A stretch of 64,000 bases of DNA from contig CAMTWK010000028.1 of the NCBI GenBank assembly GCA_947085425.1, positions 62,001 to 126,000 of the forward strand. Reading direction: 5' to 3'. Origin of the DNA: UKL13-2 sp947085425 (lineage in GTDB: Bacteria; Pseudomonadota; Gammaproteobacteria; Burkholderiales; Usitatibacteraceae). Below are positions 60,603-64,000 of this stretch, in pieces (within the stretch, counting starts at the first letter, position 1; every line of letters begins with the position of its first letter). The position numbers and the translations under genes are program-made. The notes under the pieces were generated by a model. The model was not told the origin of the DNA. It saw only the letters and a list, made by a program, of their open reading frames with translations, and made no database searches.

Positions 60603-62042
60603 ATGCCACGTGCCACCAAAATCGTCGCCACCCTCGGACCCGCCTCTTCATCTGCGGAGGTATTGGAGCGATTGATTGTTGCCGGTGTGGACGTAGTTCG
60701 CATGAATTTTTCGCATGGCACCCCGCAGGACCACATCGACCGTGCCACGCTGGTACGCACACTGGCGGCCAAACATCATCGGGCAGTCGGCATTTTAGCG
60801 GATCTGCAGGGCCCGAAAATCCGCGTCGGCAAGTTTGCCGACGGCAAAATCATGTTGAAGGTTGGAGACCAGTTTATTTTGGATGCCAAGTGTGAGCTTG
60901 GCAATCAGGAGCGGGTCGGCATCGATTACAAAGAGTTGCCGCGCGACGTTAAAAAAGGCGATCAGTTGTTATTGAATGACGGCTTGTTGGTGTTTGAAAT
61001 TAACAGTGTCAAAGCACACGAAATTTTTTGCACGGTGCGACAGGGCGGGGTGTTATCCAACAACAAGGGCATTAATCGCAAGGGCGGCGGGCTGACCGCA
61101 CCGCCGCTCACGTCCAAAGACATGGACGACATTAAAACGGCGGTGTTGATCGAAGCCGATTTTCTGGCGGTGTCATTTCCAAAAAATGGCGCGGATATGT
61201 ACATGGCGCGTGAATTGATGCGGGCGGCGGGTGGCAACGCACTGCTCATCGCCAAAATCGAGCGTACCGAAGCCGTCACCAATGACGCGCTGGTGGATAT
61301 CATGAACGCTTGCGACGGCATTATGGTCGCGCGCGGTGATCTGGCGGTGGAGGTGGGGGATGCGGCGGTGCCGGCCCTGCAAAAGCGCATGATCCGTATC
61401 GCCCGCGAGATGAACAAGCTGACCATCACCGCCACACAAATGATGGAGTCGATGGTGTCCTCGCCGATTCCCACCCGCGCCGAAGTGTCGGACGTGGCCA
61501 ATGCGGTGCTCGATGGCACCGACGCGGTGATGTTGTCGGCCGAGTCGGCTTCCGGCCAATATCCGGTGGAGACGGTAGAGGCAATGGTGCGTATTTGCCG
61601 CGAGGCGGAAAAAAGCGCCGAGGACAAACTGGATCATGAATTTCTAAACCGCGTTTTTACACGGGTGGATCAATCAATCGCCATGGGTGCCCTGTTTACG
61701 GCGCATCATTTAAGCGTGAAATGTATCGCCTCCTTAACCCAGTCTGGCTCGACCGCATTGTGGATGTCGCGCCTGAATTTGGGCGTGCCCATTTATGCGT
61801 TAACCCCGGAAAAAGCCACCCTGACAAAGTGTGCGTTGATGCGCGATGTGCGGCCATTTACCCTGGATTACGAGGGGCATGATCGCGAAAAATTATTGCA
61901 TGAGGCGGAAGAAGTATTGCTGAGCAACAAGGTGGTGGAGATGGGTGATATTGTCGTCTTGACCATGGGCGAACCGATTGGTCAGTCCGGCGGCACCAAC
62001 ACCTTGAAAATTGTCCGTATCGGCGAAAACCGCAAAGCCTAG
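60603..62042 (+). CDS. pyk: Pyruvate kinase
   Basis: Pyk transfers phosphate from phosphoenolpyruvate to ADP, the last step of glycolysis. The 479-residue protein opens ATKIVATLGPASSSAEVLERL and shows VVRMNFSHGTPQDH, ADLQGPKIRVGKF, LIAKIERTEAVTN, MVARGDLAVEVGD and the characteristic ITATQMMESMVSSPIPTRAEVSDVANAVLDGTDAVMLSAESA. The chosen ATG lies after a GGAGAG site; an extension of eight codons lacks support. It follows pgk by 78 bp. Confidence 0.96.
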   Translation: MPRATKIVATLGPASSSAEVLERLIVAGVDVVRMNFSHGTPQDHIDRATLVRTLAAKHHRAVGILADLQGPKIRVGKFADGKIMLKVGDQFILDAKCELGNQERVGIDYKELPRDVKKGDQLLLNDGLLVFEINSVKAHEIFCTVRQGGVLSNNKGINRKGGGLTAPPLTSKDMDDIKTAVLIEADFLAVSFPKNGADMYMARELMRAAGGNALLIAKIERTEAVTNDALVDIMNACDGIMVARGDLAVEVGDAAVPALQKRMIRIAREMNKLTITATQMMESMVSSPIPTRAEVSDVANAVLDGTDAVMLSAESASGQYPVETVEAMVRICREAEKSAEDKLDHEFLNRVFTRVDQSIAMGALFTAHHLSVKCIASLTQSGSTALWMSRLNLGVPIYALTPEKATLTKCALMRDVRPFTLDYEGHDREKLLHEAEEVLLSNKVVEMGDIVVLTMGEPIGQSGGTNTLKIVRIGENRKA

Positions 62043-62066
62043 CGGCATCGGTGGCGGGGTCGGGGC

Positions 62067-62600
62067 ATGTCCATTTTAATTCGTCGCGCAACATCCGCGG
62101 ATATTCCACATATTCAATCAATCGCACATACGACCTGGCCGATCACGTTCGCCGACATTTTGCCCCCCGGACAAATTGCTTATATGTTGGACATGATGTA
62201 CTCGACAGCGTCATTAACGGCGCAAATCGAACAAAAAAACCATGTTTTTCATTTGGCGATTGACGACGGTACACCGATTGGCTACATCTCGCACGAATTA
62301 AATTATTTGTCGCCCACCCATTACCGGCATACCAAGATTCACAAAATTTACCTGTTGCCCGGAGCGCAGCGTCGGGGCGGCGGTGGCGAGTTAATCAAAA
62401 CTGTCCGCGAGCTGGCTGTCGCTGGCAAACAAACGGCATTACAACTAAACGTTAATAAATATAATCAGGCACTGGGTTTTTATCAGCGCCTCGGCTTTGT
62501 GGTGGTCGGTTATGAAGATATCGACATCGGCGATGGCTTTTTGATGGAAGATGCAAAACTGGTGCTGCCACTGGCGCAATCGGCTCGCAGCAGCATTTAA
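62067..62600 (+). CDS. GNAT-family N-acetyltransferase
   Basis: This 177-residue acetyltransferase has the acetyl-CoA loop LLPGAQRRGGGGELIKTV (an R/QxxGxG-like motif) near residues 94-110 and the C-terminal NVNKYNQALGFYQRLGFVVVG segment typical of the fold. The substrate is unknown. It starts 24 bp after pyk, with a GGGG-rich ribosome site, so it may be cotranscribed with the glycolytic genes. It converges with the next gene, and the stop codons overlap by 3 nt. Confidence 0.87.
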   Translation: MSILIRRATSADIPHIQSIAHTTWPITFADILPPGQIAYMLDMMYSTASLTAQIEQKNHVFHLAIDDGTPIGYISHELNYLSPTHYRHTKIHKIYLLPGAQRRGGGGELIKTVRELAVAGKQTALQLNVNKYNQALGFYQRLGFVVVGYEDIDIGDGFLMEDAKLVLPLAQSARSSI

Positions 62601-63076
62601 CTGGAGGATGCGCCGGCAATCGTCACCTCATTGCCGGGCGTATCACAAGCGGCGCGCGCGGCATGATTGCGAATGTTTTCCGTGATGGAATCCTTCGCGA
62701 AGTTGCGGACTTCTGCCAATGCCTTGCCTTTCAGCGTGCCCAGCGGATCAACAACATAACCAATCCAAGCGGGAATTTTGAAAACGTGGTCATTGAATAG
62801 TTTGATCGCCAAACTTTCTGGAGAGCGCACATATCCAACCCGCTTTTTGGCTGTTTTTAATTGTTGATTGGCTGCTTCGACCTGTTTGATTGTTTCCTCG
62901 GCTGACGCTGCGCGCTCCGTGTCGGACTGTGCACAGGAAATTTCAAGTGGTGGCGGCGCTTGCTGTTCACATAGCGGAAAACAGTCGAAAGAATCCGCGT
63001 AAACGGCGCTTGCGCCGGTGGTAAAAGCGGTCAGGATAAAGATTGCCGCCAGACATCGCAATGGTTTCGGGTTCAT
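62597..63076 (-). CDS. Exported protein of unknown function
   Basis: This 159-residue protein has a signal peptide (MNPKPLRCLAAIFILTAFTTGASAVYA, cleavage near residue 27). The mature part begins with a cysteine pair (SFDCFPLCEQQ), a third cysteine soon after (ISCAQSD), a helical Glu/Gln/Lys-rich stretch and a short moderately hydrophobic segment (KIPAWIGYVVDPLG). I recognise no family. The chosen ATG has AGGAG at 8-nt spacing; a frame opening 13 codons upstream has no such site. The stop overlaps that of the convergent acetyltransferase gene. Confidence 0.65.
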   Translation of the reverse strand: MNPKPLRCLAAIFILTAFTTGASAVYADSFDCFPLCEQQAPPPLEISCAQSDTERAASAEETIKQVEAANQQLKTAKKRVGYVRSPESLAIKLFNDHVFKIPAWIGYVVDPLGTLKGKALAEVRNFAKDSITENIRNHAARAACDTPGNEVTIAGASSS

Positions 63077-63376
63077 GATGCTGCTCCTGTTGGTGGAGGT
63101 CAAAATTGCCCACACACGTTCATCATGCGCGCGTCGTAGCCAGTTACAACCAAAACGGCGGCAGTATCAAAATCAGCTACGATTTGATGCGCCATGGAAC
63201 ACGGATTGCCCTGTTTAGCCCGGCGAAACTGCCCCGGAGTTGATGTGCGCGGCAAAGAATGAACGCGCAACTTGCGTGTGCCCCCACTTTTGTCGGCAAT
63301 TATTCAATTCGTCCCCACGGCACATTCCAGCCAAGTAAAATAGCTCTTTTGCAGCTCATTTTCATTGGAGAAATTT
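63077..63376. other. Divergent promoter region upstream of fba
   Basis: These 300 bp separate the leftward exported-protein gene from fba. A TAAAAT hexamer (63336-63341) lies 36 bp before the fba start and could be its -10 box, but no good -35 stands at the right distance. I see no RNA gene or repeat here. Confidence 0.35.
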
Positions 63377-64000
63377 ATGGCCCTCGTTTCCATGCGGCAA
63401 TTGCTCGACCACGCCGCCGACAACAGTTACGGTATCCCGGCATTCAATGTGAACAATCTCGAGCAGGTACAGGCCATTATGGAAGCCGCCGACGAGACCG
63501 ACTCACCCGTGATCATGCAGGCCAGTGCCGGAGCCCGCAAATATGCCGGAGAGACATTCTTAAAGTATTTGATCGAAGCAGCCGTTGAAACCTATCCGCA
63601 TATTCCCGTGGCGATGCATCAAGACCACGGCCAAAGTCCTGCTGTTTGCCAACAGGCCATGCGGCTGGGTTTTTCCAGCGTGATGATGGATGGCTCGTTG
63701 CAAGCAGACGGCAAAACCATCTCCAGTTATGAATACAACGTCGACGTCACCCGCCGCGTGGTGGAAATGGCGCACATGATCGGTGTGTCGGTCGAGGGTG
63801 AATTGGGTTGTTTGGGCTCACTTGAAACCATGAAAGGTGACAAAGAAGACGGCCACGGTACCGATTCCACCATGACCCGTGATCAATTGTTGACCGACCC
63901 GGATGAGGCGGCGGACTTTGTTAAAAAAACCGGTGTCGACGCGTTGGCCATTGCCATTGGCACCTCACACGGCGCCTACAAATTCACCCGAAAACCAACC
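63377..64000 (+). CDS. fba: Class II fructose-1,6-bisphosphate aldolase, 3' end cut off
   Basis: This enzyme reversibly joins dihydroxyacetone phosphate and glyceraldehyde-3-phosphate using zinc. The frame from the ATG stays open to the window edge, giving 208 residues. Visible are the ALVSMRQLLDHAADNSYGIPAFNVNNLEQ opening, the zinc-binding MHQDHGQSPA segment, SVMMDGSLQ, VEGELGCLGSLET and AIAIGTSHGAYKF with the second metal histidine. These match the Calvin-cycle type (about 350 residues) seen after pyk in betaproteobacteria. The start has GGAG at 6-nt spacing. Confidence 0.95.
   Translation, partial: MALVSMRQLLDHAADNSYGIPAFNVNNLEQVQAIMEAADETDSPVIMQASAGARKYAGETFLKYLIEAAVETYPHIPVAMHQDHGQSPAVCQQAMRLGFSSVMMDGSLQADGKTISSYEYNVDVTRRVVEMAHMIGVSVEGELGCLGSLETMKGDKEDGHGTDSTMTRDQLLTDPDEAADFVKKTGVDALAIAIGTSHGAYKFTRKPT

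Noticed and set aside
1..64000. tRNA, rRNA, riboswitch and CRISPR signals
   Set aside because: I looked for TPsiC-like motifs, regularly spaced repeats and known leader structures in the intergenic regions and found none that hold up by eye; small non-coding RNAs could be missed without a covariance-model search.

Overview
This window is a chromosomal segment of a Gram-negative proteobacterium, most probably a betaproteobacterium (Burkholderiales/Nitrosomonadales type). The evidence is gene content and order, not a similarity search. It includes a DUF1631 protein, a zinc-ribbon/DUF3426 protein next to prmA-accC-accB-aroQ-tlpA, a pyrR-pyrB-pyrC' cluster with yqgE and ruvX, a hemC-hemD-hemX-hemY cluster, the PF08886-type gshA with gshB, a DUF3683/FAD/Fe-S giant oxidoreductase, and a gap-pgk-pyk-fba run. 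I saw no rRNA, tRNA or CRISPR array, and no integrase or transposase gene.

Layout. 1-8.5 kb holds a partial DUF1631 gene, then a leftward block of DUF3426 protein, prmA, accC, accB, aroQ, a TlpA-like thioredoxin and a stand-alone DsbD alpha domain, with fxsA divergent. 8.5-10.6 kb holds an epimerase-like protein and two unrecognised small genes (one with a Tat-like leader), closed by a strong two-way terminator. 10.7-13.4 kb holds a 2Fe-2S/FAD reductase, a peroxiredoxin and argC, then a 140-bp palindromic element. 13.4-21.5 kb is leftward yqgE-ruvX-pyrR-pyrB-pyrC'-prlC-xth, with the photolyase phrB divergent from yqgE.

21.6-28.9 kb is the accessory part. A 2.8-kb islet carries a DNA methyltransferase fused to a nuclease-like domain plus a membrane protein, and is bounded by 26-bp perfect direct repeats. 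The right repeat contains the 3' end of the arsenite exporter gene. Beside it is a tightly overlapping arsR-arsI-arsC-acr3 operon whose promoter carries a palindrome between -35 and -10. Divergent from it is a phnD-phnE oxyanion-uptake pair without an ATPase gene.

28.9-39.3 kb holds a TonB-family protein, an RNB ribonuclease, a small esterase, mpl, a DUF486 membrane protein, gshA-gshB (with the 3' end of gshB duplicated), a 546-residue conserved protein and a HIT protein. 39.3-48 kb holds two very large leftward genes: a 1535-residue lipoprotein with a BNR/sortilin-like propeller, and a 1316-residue FAD/Fe-S oxidoreductase. 48.3-55.5 kb holds hemCDXY and a GAF-PAS-PAS-GGDEF-EAL protein. 55.6-64 kb holds hemW-rdgB (leftward) and the glycolytic/Calvin-type run gap, a lipoprotein gene, pgk, pyk, an acetyltransferase gene, an exported protein (leftward) and a truncated fba.

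Most of the window is conserved housekeeping DNA: fatty-acid initiation, pyrimidine, arginine, heme and glutathione synthesis, cell-wall recycling and glycolysis. The points worth a second look are the direct-repeat-bounded modification islet, the DsbD reduced to its alpha domain, the ars/phn divergon with a possibly leaderless arsR transcript, the MITE-like element after argC and the gshB tail duplication.
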